Below are positions 41,119-52,896 of a stretch of 64,000 bases of DNA, piece by piece. Location: NCBI RefSeq assembly GCF_047675955.1, contig NC_132912.1, forward strand, positions 23,100,500 to 23,164,499, in the 5' to 3' direction. Origin of the DNA: Chlorocebus sabaeus. Its lineage: Eukaryota > Chordata > Mammalia > Primates > Cercopithecidae. The notes beneath the pieces are model-generated. The model made no database searches and had not been told where the DNA came from. It was given only the letters and a program-made list of their open reading frames with translations. Within the stretch, counting starts at the first letter, position 1. Every line of letters begins with the position of its first letter. A program made the translations under genes and the position numbers.

Positions 41119-42857
41119 TTTTATTGATTTTTACCCTTTATCCTTTCCTTCCTTTTGTTTACTTTGAGCATAACTTGCACTTATTTTTGTAATTTCTTAA
41201 GGTGAAAGCTTAGATCATTGAGCTTTAGACTTTGTTTATTTTCCCACATAGGGATTTAAAGCTACACTTTTCCCTGTATGCTCTGTTTTACCCTACATCC
41301 CACAAATTTTGATATGCTTTCATTATCATGTGTATATGATATACTATCAACATATTTTCTAATATTACTTGTGACTCTTCTTTGATCTAGTGATTACTTA
41401 GAAGTATGTCAAAGTCCAGATATTTGAAATTTTCCTGGTTATCTCATTATTATTGAATTCCAGTTTAATCCTTTGTGGACAGAGAACATAGTCTGCGTGA
41501 TTTTAAACTATTCAAATTTACTGAGATGTGTTTTGTGCCCAAAATATGGCGTGTCTTGACAAACACACCAGGTGCACTTGAAAATAATGTGTATTCTGCC
41601 AGTTTTGGTGAAGTGTTCTATAAATATCAAGTCAAGTTGGGTGATAATATTGTTTGAAACTTCTATGTCTTTACTGATTTTCTGGTCTAATTGTTCTAGT
41701 AGTTGCTAGGTAGAGATGTTAATATTTCCAGTGATGTTTGTGGAACTGTCTCTTTTGCCTTTCTTTCTGTCAGTTATTTGCTTCATGTATTTTTGCTTCA
41801 TATACTGGGTGCATACAAATTTTGATTGTTGTGTTGTCCTTGACAATAAGACTTTTATCATTATGGAGTAATGAAATTATATGATAAAACATTTCTTATT
41901 GTGATATAATTGACATAACATAAAATTTCATATAATATAAAATTCTCCACTTAAAAATATGCAGTGTACATTTTGTCTTAAGTATATCTTATCTGATATC
42001 AGTATAGCCAGGCTAGCCTTTTGATGTCTGCCATTTGCATGGCGTATTTTTCCATCCATTTTCTTTCAACCTATTTGTGTACATATTTGCAGGATCTTCT
42101 CTAATAAACATTATTATAGTTGGGTCTTGGTGTTTTTCGTTTTTTGGCTTTTTTCCGTCCATTTTGACAATCTCTGCCTTTTAATTGAATTGTTTAGTTG
42201 ATTAACACTTAATTCAATCATTCATATGCTTGCATTTGGGATCTGTTTTATTTTTTATTTTTGTCTCTGCTGTTGTTTTTCCTTTGTTCCTTCTTTTGTG
42301 ATTTTTATTTTTGAATTCTTTGAATATTTTTCAGAATTCCTTTTTAATTTTCCTGTTGTCATTTAGCTAGACTTCTTAATTTTTTTTCTTTTTTTAGTGG
42401 TTGTGGAAGGAATACACACACACACACATACACTTAACTTTTCACTGGGTGCTTATAATGATTACTTCACTACTTCACATAAAATATAGAAATTTTGCAA
42501 CCCCATTAGTCCATATTCCTTTTAATAGTTTTTATATGTAGTCATCTATAACATTACAAACCCCACAAGACCATGTTATAATTTTTAAAATGTGGTTTAT
42601 TAAAATAATTAAGAGGTAAAAAGCAAAAAGGAAAAAAAAAACAAACTTGTGTTTAGCCAGGTACTTGCCATTACTCATGCTTTTTATTATTTTCAGAGAA
42701 TCCAAGTTTCTATGTGATTTTTCTCCAGACTGAACAACTTTCTTTAGTATTTCTTATAGTGCAAGTTTGCTGGTAACTAATTCTGTAACTTTTTTTTTAA
42801 ATGAAATTGTCTGTTTTTTTGTTTTGTTTTGTTTTCATTTTTTTTGTTGTTGTTGTT

Positions 42858-43146
42858 GTTTTGAGACAGGGTCTTACTCTGTCGCCCAGGCTGGAGTGCA
42901 GTGGTATGATCACAGCTCATTGCAGCCTCAACCTCCCAAAGTCAAGTGATCTTCTCCCACTTCAGCCTCCCAGGTAGCTGGGACTACAGGTATGCACCAC
43001 CACACCTGGCTACATTTTCTATTTTTTGTAGATATGAGATCTTTCTATGTTGCCCAGGTTCATCTCAAACTCCTGGGTTCAGGCGATCTGTCTGCCTTGG
43101 CCTCCTAAAGTCCTGGGATTACAGGCATGAGCTACCATGCTTGGCC
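42858..43146 (-). mobile_element. AluJ-like, antisense
   Basis: Diverged Alu ('gagacagggtcttactctgtc' to 'gctaccatgcttggcc') preceded by a (GTT)n stretch. L1 text resumes immediately after it. Confidence 0.92.
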
Positions 43147-43324
43147 TATTCTTGAATGTTATTTTCACTGGATATAGAATCTTGGGTTGACAGGTTTTTT
43201 GCTCCACTCTCTTCTGGCTTCCATGATTTTTGAAAAAGAGTTGGCTGTTACTAGGATTATTGCTCCTCTGTACAATCTGTCATTTTTCTCTTGCTGCTTG
43301 CAAGTTTTGCTTGCTATCTCTGGT

Positions 43325-43700
43325 TTTATCTTTTGTTGTTGTGCTGCTATAACAAAATAACAAAGACCAAGGAACTTATAAAGAACAAAATATATTTTCT
43401 CACTGTTCTAGAGGCTGGAAAGTCCGTGATTGAGGCACTGGCTGTTTTGGCATCTGGTGAAGGCTTGTCTGTTCCATGGTACATAGTTCAGCAGTCAGTC
43501 AGAAATATGGACACACAAAATGTGGGGATCCCCTCTCTTGCCTTTCCCTTGTAAACTTCACCCCTCTCTTTTCAATGTTCACAATTTCTTGGCTTCACTT
43601 TTCTGGCTTCTCAGACCAAAAATGCTGCAGGTTTTTTTCATGTCTGCACCCCCACTTCCACTGTGTGCACCACATGGAATTCACTTAGCCTCAGGCTAAA
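43325..43700 (-). mobile_element. MaLR-like LTR, weak
   Basis: 'gtgctgctataacaaaataac', 'cactgttctagaggctggaa' resembles an antisense MaLR LTR head. The remainder is too diverged for a firm call. Confidence 0.5.
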
Positions 43701-43704
43701 GTCT

Positions 43705-44350
43705 GGACAGATGAGAACCGATCTCTTCGGCTCCCCATCGTCCCTTCTTCACGCCAGCTCACACTCTTCACGAGAGACTGTCTGCTTCTGTTCACTCAGT
43801 ACTTCAGAGTTACTTTTGTATTGAGTCCAGGTTTTGCAGTTGTTTTCCGAGGAGCATAGTCCTCTGGAAGGGTCTCAGTCATTGCTCCTACAAGTGGAAC
43901 CTAAAAAGCGTCATGGCCTCTCTGTCCTAGTACAGTGCACAGAGGCACATAGGCCTCCCCCAGATTCATCCCACAAGAGAGCCATTGAGTTCATGGGACT
44001 CACCCTGTGGTCATTTTGCTGGTCCCTGAGGACATTATTGGGATGGATAGACTTCCAAGATGGGCAGATCTCACATGGTTTACCTGACTGTGGAGTAAGG
44101 ACAACTGTGATAAGAAGGATCAAGTGGAAACCCCTAAAACTGTGCCACCTCAGCCAAGAGAGTAAACCAGATGTATGACATCCCACTGGGAATGGCAGAG
44201 ATTAAATTTGGAAAAAGTTAATTAGGATAAAAAAATGAAATAGTGAAACCAAGGGGACACCACTGCTTTTCTTGTCCTGAGTCACAAAGTTATGCTTGGC
44301 TTTAAAACTAAGTTTAAAATTTGACCCAGTAGGCACTTAAAAAGCTGCAT
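43705..44350. other. Intergenic, no gene supported
   Basis: Contains open frames of 114 (plus, 43834-44178) and 91 (minus) codons that overlap on opposite strands, with no domains or splice context. Possibly the remaining part of an ERV-derived repeat. Confidence 0.4.
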
Positions 44351-44356
44351 ACCTAA

Positions 44357-44483
44357 GCTGGGAATGGTGGCTCACACCTGTAGTTCCAGCTACTCATAGC
44401 TGCAAAGCAGGAGGATCACTTGAGCCTGGGAGTTCAAGTCCAGCCTGGGCAACATAGCAGGACTCTTAAAAAATAAAAAATTA
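44357..44483 (+). mobile_element. Partial AluJ monomer
   Basis: 'gctgggaatggtggctcac' followed by a shortened monomer and A-rich linker. The adjacent Alu sits directly in its A-rich end. Confidence 0.8.
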
Positions 44484-44790
44484 GGCCAGGCGCAGTGGCT
44501 CACACCTGTAATCCCAGCACTCTGGGAGGCCGAGGTGGGTGGATCATGAGGTCAGGAGATCGAGACCATCCTGGCTAGAACGGTGAAACCCCATCTCTAT
44601 TAAAAAAGACAAAAAAAAAAAAAAAAATGAGCGTGATGGCGGGCACCTGTAATACCAGCTACTCAGGAGGCTAAAGCAGGAGAACGGTGTGAATCCGGGA
44701 GGCGGAGCTTGCAGTGAGCCGAGTTCTCACCACTGCACTCCAGCCTGGGCGACAGAGCGAGACTCCGTCTCAAAAAAAAACAAAACGAAA
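44484..44790 (+). mobile_element. AluY-like, sense
   Basis: 'ggccaggcgcagtggctc', 'ggtcaggagatcgagacc' and 'cggagcttgcagtgagcc' are AluY-type bases. Confidence 0.94.
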
Positions 44791-44794
44791 ACCA

Positions 44795-46030
44795 TAAAAT
44801 TCAAAAGTGCCTACCTCAGCCTATAGGTTGATTGATGGTTCTGTAAGGTGTTCTTCCTATAATTCACAGGCATGTTAGAACTCATCATCAGTCTGTGGGA
44901 TTTTAAGAAGCCTGTCTAATAATATCCCAAGATGGGTCTCCAAGGTCATCATGGCTGGATTCTGCCTCTGCATGGGCCTTAACAGTATGATCCATTCCCC
45001 ATGATGCAAGAAGGATTTGAACACCCGACATGGCCAGTGACTTAGAAATTCTCAAGTCTATTAACACACCGACACCACAAGATGTCCCGTGAGACACCAA
45101 AGGGGCTTTGGGACTCCAGAAAAGGTCTTTTTCTCAAGACACCCAGGAGTGAGGAATTCCGTAAGAATGGGTAGTCCACACAGGCTTGCTTTGTATGTAT
45201 GTATGTCTTATTTCCTCCCCTCACAGTCTCTAGCCTTTTCTCCAATTAAAACTCACTGTCCGAGGCCCCTGAGTCTAGTTCTGAAGAGAGGACAGGAGGC
45301 AGCCTCCACAGCAGACCCAGTGCAAGGCTTGGTCTGTGCAGCCTTCTGCTTCCTGGTCTCTGCTCATTTTCTACTAAATGGAAGCATCCCACGTGGCTGC
45401 CTCCCCAGCGCTATCATGGTGGTAGATTTGTGTCTATAAAGTTATCTAAGATGTGGTTCTGGGATCTCTGAGCATGGCCTGACTCTTCATTCCCTTCCCT
45501 CAGAGTTATGAACAAAAGAATAATGCATGTGACATTTAGATGCTGATTATGGAGCATGGGAGTTGGTAAGAGATGAGGGTGGAGGGAATATTCCTAGCAA
45601 TTGGTGTATTTGGCTGGTTGGTAACTGTTTATAGACTTGTTTCTTTCTAGCGCATACCCCTTGAAATCATTTTCTTTGTAAATGTTAAAAGCCATATGAA
45701 AAAAAAAAAAAAAACCCCATCTTGATTACTCTTCTTTGTACTTTAATCAGCAGCATGTCAGCCTCTGAATAAACTGTAATTCCTTCACTATGCCTGTCGA
45801 GGGGAGCATTTAGGCCACATTAAAAAATATATCTTGGTAAAGGTCTCCAGAACAATTAGCAATTAAAATAATCTATTTTGTACCTTTTACTATATAAACA
45901 CAGCTGCTTGACTGATTTCACAGTCTAAGGTATCGCGCTGCTGGGGAGTCCCATCTTTCCTAATTCCACAGCTCTTAGACACACTGGAGGCATCTGAAGT
46001 GTTGTGAAGTAACTCTTGATGGTCATTAGT
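44795..46030. other. Intergenic, no gene supported
   Basis: The 116-codon plus frame at 45089-45439 shows no domain. An A run lies at about 45699-45714. Confidence 0.45.
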
Positions 46031-46035
46031 GCATC

Positions 46036-46333
46036 TTTTTTATTTGAGACAGGTTTTCACTCTGTGCCCAGGCTGGCATGCAGTGGTGTGATCTCTGGTC
46101 ACTGCAGCCTTGACCTCCTAGGCTCAAGTGATGCTCCCACCTCAGCATCCTGAGTAACTGAAACTACAGGTGCACGCCTCCAAGCCCAACTACTTTTTTT
46201 TTTTTTTTTTTTTTTTTTTGTATTTTTTGTAGAGATAGGTTTTCACTGCATTGCCCAGGCTGGTCTCAAACTCCTGGGTTCAAGTGATCTGCCCACCTTG
46301 GCTTCCCAAAGCTCTGGGATTACAGGCATGAGC
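46036..46333 (-). mobile_element. AluJ-like, antisense
   Basis: Diverged dimeric Alu with a T run of about 26 (46194-46219) expanded in the middle A-rich linker. Confidence 0.92.
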
Positions 46334-46524
46334 CTTCTATGAATTTTTAATTTGCTTTTTGTTTCCAAGTAAATCTCTAAAAGAATACTTATTAAAAATG
46401 AATCTTTCAAATCCTTAGTATTTGTATCACTTACATTTACACTCCAGGATGATTTTCTATTAAAATATATTTTCAAGTAATTTTGTCCACTTTCTCCATT
46501 ATTTTGCCTGTTACACTGATTTAA

Positions 46525-47257
46525 TAAAACCATGATGAGATACCATCTCACACCAGTCAGAATGGATATCACTAAAAAGCCAAAAAATAACAAACGTTGA
46601 TGAGGTTGAGGAAAAAAAGAAACACTTATATACTGTTGGTAGGAGTGTAAATTAGTTCAGTTATTGTGGAGAGCAGCATGGCAGTTCCTCAAATAACTCA
46701 AAACAGAACTACCATTGGACCCAGTAATCCCATTACTGGGGATATACCCAAAGGCATACAATCGTTCTATCATAAAGACACATGCACATGTATGTTCACT
46801 GAACACTATTCACACTAGCCAAGACATGGAATCAACCTAAATGCCCATCAGTAGTAGACTGGATAAAGAAAATGGTACATGTACACCATGGAATACTATG
46901 CAGCCATCAAAAGGAATGAGATCATGTACTTGGCAGGAACATGGATAGAGTTGGAGGCCACCCCACCTTAGCAAACTAATGCAGGAACAGAAAACCAAAT
47001 ATCACATGTTCTCACTTATAAGTGGGAATTAAATGATGAGAACACATGGACACATAGAGAGGAACAACAGACACTGGGGCCTGTTGGAGGGCAGAGGGTG
47101 GGAGGAGGGAGAGGATCAGGAAAAATAACTAATGGGCACTAGGCTTAATAGCTGGGTGACAAAATAATCTGTAAAAAAAACACCCCGACTCAAGTTTACC
47201 TATATAACAAACCTCCATGTGTACTTCAGAACTTAAAATAAAAGTTAAAACAATAAA
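46525..47257 (+). mobile_element. 5'-truncated L1 3' end
   Basis: From 'catgatgagataccatctc' to the A-rich tail. Exact 12-bp duplication 'acactgatttaa' at 46513-46524 and 47258-47269. The ORF2 C-terminal frame is broken. Confidence 0.93.
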
Positions 47258-47282
47258 ACACTGATTTAAGGTCATTTTCTTG

Positions 47283-47412
47283 GTCTTTTTTTTCTTTTTT
47301 AGAGACAAGGTCTCTCTATGTTGTTCAGGCTGAGCTCTAACTCCTGGGGCTCAAGTGATCCTCTCGCCTCAGCCTGCTAAGTATCCCAAGTAGCTGGGAC
47401 TACAGGCTTGCG
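47283..47412 (-). mobile_element. Alu monomer (FLAM/AluJ), antisense
   Basis: 'gagacaaggtctctctatgtt' to 'tagctgggactacaggcttg'. One monomer only. Confidence 0.8.
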
Positions 47413-47828
47413 ACTTTTACATCATTTTCAATCAGTGTTTCCTGCCCTACAGTCAGCTGATTGTATATGCATACCCGTGTGCTAGCAGGACATTCAGTGT
47501 TCAGGGGATGCCGTGAGTGCAGCTAAGATGCCAGCATGATGTATCATGTTCCTGTGTCTGCTTGCTTCATGGATACCCATGTTTTGTTTGATAGAGTGAA
47601 AGAAGGCCTCAGATCTCCTTCTAGCCCCTTAGATGGGATTTGAACCACCCAAGGAAGGAACTATTTATGAAATTCTCTATGGGATACTGGATAAGGATCA
47701 GAAACTGGAAGAAGGCTGACTGAGCTTCCAGTTTTTGGAGACTTCCCAAAATAACTAGGAGACATAAGAATGGCTATGTCCCTTTTCAGATATGTCTACT
47801 GTAGTTTGGGCATTGAAAGTTAGTAAGC

Positions 47829-48120
<292 letters not shown>

Positions 48121-48289
48121 GGTAATGGGACTTTGTGTTGTAGCCACAGGCTTATCAAGCCTGGATGTAGCTTGTATACCTATGATGATTGTCATGCTAA
48201 ATTAAAGAAAAAATTATCAAGATAAAACAATTTATACCTCTTTATTCTAATTTCAGTGGTAAACAGAAAATTGCATTTAGCAAATTAAA

Positions 48290-48710
48290 ACTTCATAGAG
48301 ATATTATTTCTTACCTATGAGATTGCCAAAAGTTCAAAAGTTTGCTAACATACTCCATTGGTCAAATTATAGAGAAATAGATGCTCTTATACATTGCTAA
48401 TCAGCACGTACAATGGTATAGTCCCTATCCAGGGCAATTTGGCAATACCTACCAAAAAAATATACATTTACACATGGACCCAGCTATTTTATTTCTAGGA
48501 ATCAATCCCAAAGATAATACTGGCAAAAATAAGCAAAAGAGAAGTGCAAGGATATTCATCACAGCACTGTTTGTAAGAGCAAAGGATGGAAATAATCCAA
48601 ATATCCATCAGTAGGGTACTAGTTAAATATAGTACAGCCACATAATGCAGCACTATCCAATTATGAAAAGAAATGAAGCCTACCTTGATAGTCTTCTAAT
48701 AAAGAGGAGA
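48290..48710 (+). mobile_element. Old L1/HAL1-like ORF2 3' fragment
   Basis: 'atgagattgccaaaagttc', 'cagggcaatttggcaatacc', 'atccaaatatccatcag' are late-ORF2 text of a mammalian-wide L1. Confidence 0.72.
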
Positions 48711-48714
48711 TTTC

Positions 48715-49400
48715 GCCAAATAAACTTTCTTTTGTAGATTTGCCTTTGAAACTATGGAAATATTTCACAGAACTTTAAAACAAAAATTAAATTTGAAAAA
48801 ACAATCCCCAAACAACCAAAAGCAAAATGAGACAGTCAACCCAATTCTACATCATGTTAGTGGCATGACCACACACAGAGTAGGAATTTTAAATAATTTA
48901 AAAACATGGTAATTCCACTGTATATTCATAATGGGCTGTTACCTCGGACAAAAAGAACTGTAAAAGAAGAAAAAATTAAACTGTTTTCACTATCTTTTAC
49001 TTTTGGTAAATAAGTAATTATGTTAATATCATTGGGAACTGGGACTTGCAGTATGGGTTTTTCCGTAAGAAAGGAGAAACTGAAGGAAGATTTCAAAAAG
49101 TTAATTTAAAAACCTTACAATTTTCCATTTGAGTTGAAAATACTAGTATGTAATAATATAAAACACATTTTATGTTTCATCTTTCAAAATTATTTCCTAA
49201 CTCTGCCCATGAAAAGACCTTAAATCAAAGAGCAATCCAGGGACAGTTAGCAGTTTGTGATCCCTAAATATTTCCCCACGAAAGGAACCAGGGCTCGTTG
49301 AAGAAATGGGTTTCTCCAGATAGCAGATGGGAAATGTATAAGATGAGCCTGGGTCAACTAGGCTCATACTAGAAAGCAAGGTAGCTATCAAACACTTAAT
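48715..49400. other. Intergenic, nothing recognised
   Basis: AT-rich, no gene signal. Confidence 0.5.
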
Positions 49401-49402
49401 TA

Positions 49403-49695
49403 GGGCCAGTTGGGGTGGCTCATGCCTGTAATCCCAGTGCTTTAAGGGTTACAGGTTGAGGAGGGCAGATTGCTTGAGGTCAGAAGTGTGAAACCAGTCT
49501 GGGCAATGTAGCAGGACCCTATGTCTACAAAATTTAAAAAAAAAAAAAAAAAATAGTGAGCACGGCAGCTCATGCCTGTAGTTTGAGCTACGTAGGAGGA
49601 TTGTACAAGCCCAGGAGTTCAAGGCTGCAGTGAGCTATTGTACCACTGCACTCCAGCCTGGGCAAGAGTGAGACCCTGTCTCAAACAAAACAACC
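49403..49695 (+). mobile_element. AluJ-like, sense
   Basis: Diverged dimer with a mid-linker A run near 49537 and final 'ctgcactccagcctgggc'. Confidence 0.9.
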
Positions 49696-49911
49696 ACTTA
49701 ACTAGAATCATGTCAAAAGAACTCAGGATCCAACTTGCAAGGGCTCACAGTGACTAAAAATGGGACAATTTGGGGATCAATAGGAATAGTATCGACAATA
49801 TAGTGAACCACTTTAAATATGTTTAAGTCCATTAGTTCTTAATAGAAAGAAAACCTTTATTGGCTCACTTTTGTGGCTATTAGATAACCAAATGATTATT
49901 TTGAAAATTGG

Positions 49912-50200
49912 GGCTGGGTGCAGTGACTCATACTTGTAAACCCAGCACTTTGGGAGTATGAGACAGGAGGATCATTTGAGGTCAGGAGTTTGAGACCAGC
50001 CTGGGAAACATAGTAAGACCCCATTGCTATAAAACTAAAAAAAATAAAAATAAAAATAAAAAATAGCTTAGCTGCCATACCAGCTCTTTGGGAGGTTGAA
50101 GCATGGGGGAAGCTTGAGCCTAGGAGGTTGAGGCTGCAGTAAGTCATGATCACACCACTGCCTTTCAGCCTGGGCAACAGAGCAAGACCTTGCCTCAAAA
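49912..50200 (+). mobile_element. AluJ-like, sense
   Basis: 'ggctgggtgcagtgactc' start, A-rich (AAAAT)n linker around 50040-50062, then the right monomer. Its tail has grown into the purine microsatellite that follows. Confidence 0.9.
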
Positions 50201-50345
50201 AAGAGAAGGGAAAGGAAAGGAAAGGAAAAGAAAGGAAAGGAAGAGAGAAAGAGAGAGAGAGAGACAGAGAGAGAGAGAAAGAAAGAAGAAAGAAAGAGAG
50301 AAAGAAAGAAAGAAAGAGAAAGAAAGAGAAAGGAAGGAAGGGAAA
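50200..50345 (+). repeat. Pure purine microsatellite from an Alu tail
   Basis: About 145 bases almost wholly A and G: (GGAAA)n, (GA)n and (GAAA)n blocks in series. The Lys-Glu-Arg and Ser-Phe-Leu open frames on its two strands are artefacts. Confidence 0.96.
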
Positions 50346-50399
50346 AATTGTGGTAAATAAAAGGAAAAATGGGAGCAATTTTTCTTTATAGAAGTAATA

Positions 50400-51525
50400 C
50401 ACATAATAAATGGTTTGATCTATCATTCTATATCACCATTTCACAATCCCTACTGAAATAATGGATCTAGGCAATGATCATCACAAAAAGAGAAGCAAGT
50501 AGTCTTACCAAAATATTCTAATCAAGCTCTAGCTAGAGTTGCTGGTCTATCAGAACAAATACAGGGGACAGAGGAACATGTTAAATAATACAACAGGGCT
50601 GCAGTTAGGAAAATGTAGACTGATTTCCTTCATAAGTAATTTGTAAGAAGAGAGAAACGACCCAAAGATTTTTAAAAGTGTTAGGAAACACAGCAACCAA
50701 TGGCAATGTATGGGACCTTACTTGGATCAGTATTTGAAAAAACTATAAAGAATTTATGAAAGAACTGGAGAAATTTGAATATTACCATATATAATGATAT
50801 TAAGAAAATATTGTTATTATGTTGTGTAAAATAGTGTTTTATGAGGTTTTGTTCAAGATTTCTTACTGTTTAGAGATGCATGCTGAAATAGTTATAAATG
50901 AAATGACCTGTCTAGGATTTGCTCTAAGTAATTTGCACAGTGATTTAGATTAGAGATCAGAGATAGTGTCTATATTAGAGGTAGTAATCAAGATCTAGTG
51001 ATACAGATTGAAGAAGACTGGCCAAATGTTGATGATTTTGAAGCTGGGTGATACATAGGTCAGAAGAGTTCATTACACTAGCAGCAAGAGAAGGGAAATT
51101 TCACAAGTGAGCCACAGTCACCCAACTCTGCCTGGGGATGACAGAGAGCCAGACTCCAAGTAGAGCACAGTGGCCTTGCTGAGCTGAGGAGGCAGAGATC
51201 AGAAACTAGAAGTTGGATCAGCTGAGATGTTTGGAATCTGGATGAAGAGGCATCAGAAAGGAAGGAGCTGTGCAGATGAGACCCTTGGGAGTTCAGGTGG
51301 GTGCCTTCTGGGAATATGTGGCATGGCTGGATGGTACATGCACAGGACACAGCTCCCTATGGTAGAAGCAACAGTGTACTTACCAGACAGCAACTTCTTC
51401 AGGATTGAAGGTGATGCCCATAGCAGAGGGTTAGCAGTCCTGGGGCATTCTGGAATGCCCTGTCTGAGAAATTTCGTTACCTCTCATTAATGTATCTGGC
51501 ACCCAGGTGAGATCCCAGATAGGCT
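50400..51525. other. Intergenic, no gene supported
   Basis: No named repeat or exon-like frame. Frames near 51078-51490 overlap on opposite strands. Confidence 0.45.
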
Positions 51526-51544
51526 TTAAGAATAAGGACATGCC

Positions 51545-51867
<323 letters not shown>

Positions 51868-52576
51868 TCAAAGCCTAAGTCAAGACCTAACATCTCTTCC
51901 AAACTTAAGCTCAGCTGGGGAAGGAAATGCGATTTTAGTAAAAAAGAGAACAAAAGGAGAATGGGTGCACTGGACCAATTTTACCTAATGTTTAATTTTG
52001 CTGAAGATGGATGTGGGGGATGTTATGAGGATAAGGGGGAGTGTGAGGAAGGAGGAAGAGGAAATAGCACATGGGGAGGCCCAGACATGATGGAAGCTGG
52101 TTCCACAGAGCTAAGAAAAGAACTGTTTCACTGGTACTAAACCCAGATTTTCTCTCATTTCCACATCTCTGAAATTGGACATCCCTTGCAATGTAAGTTA
52201 TTTTATCATTTTAATTGGCAGAATTGTTTTTTCTTAATGTCACATAAAATAATGGTGCATCTTATGGTGGATATTTCAGATTTACTGAAATATGGTAGTC
52301 GTGTTAGACTCGAGAAAAAGCATCAGTTAAGAACTTATAGGAAAAAAGGCTGAAGAACTCAACAGGTGGGCACACCATGCATCTAGTATTAAAGGGGTTG
52401 AATTTTATCCCAAGTGCAATGAGAAGCCATTAAAGGATTTTAATAGTGGACTAGCTTGATCAGATTTGTATATTTTGGAAAATAACTGATATGGTTTGGA
52501 TAGCTGTCCCCTCCAAATCTCATGTTGAAATTCCATCCCCAGAGTCTCAACCTTGCTGCCGCCCAAAGACTGCTGA

Positions 52577-52896
<320 letters not shown>

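Larger units (their letters stand above)
39110..43320 (-). mobile_element. Long antisense L1 (L1M-type ORF2)
   Basis: Reads backwards through L1 ORF2 from its 3' part ('ctggactctctattcggttcc', 39350) to the RT region and further upstream ('gaaccccacttggatatgat', 40413). Frames are broken throughout. Interrupted by two Alus (40996-41118 and 42858-43146). An internal duplication lies at 39382-39494. Confidence 0.85.

Noticed and set aside
43834..44186. Possible novel small gene (114 and 91 codons on opposite strands)
   Set aside because: No domains, splice signals or codon bias, and the two frames overlap. Chance is the best explanation.
49896..50426. 176-codon minus-strand open frame, Ser/Phe/Leu-rich
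   Set aside because: Derived from the Alu and its purine microsatellite read in reverse.
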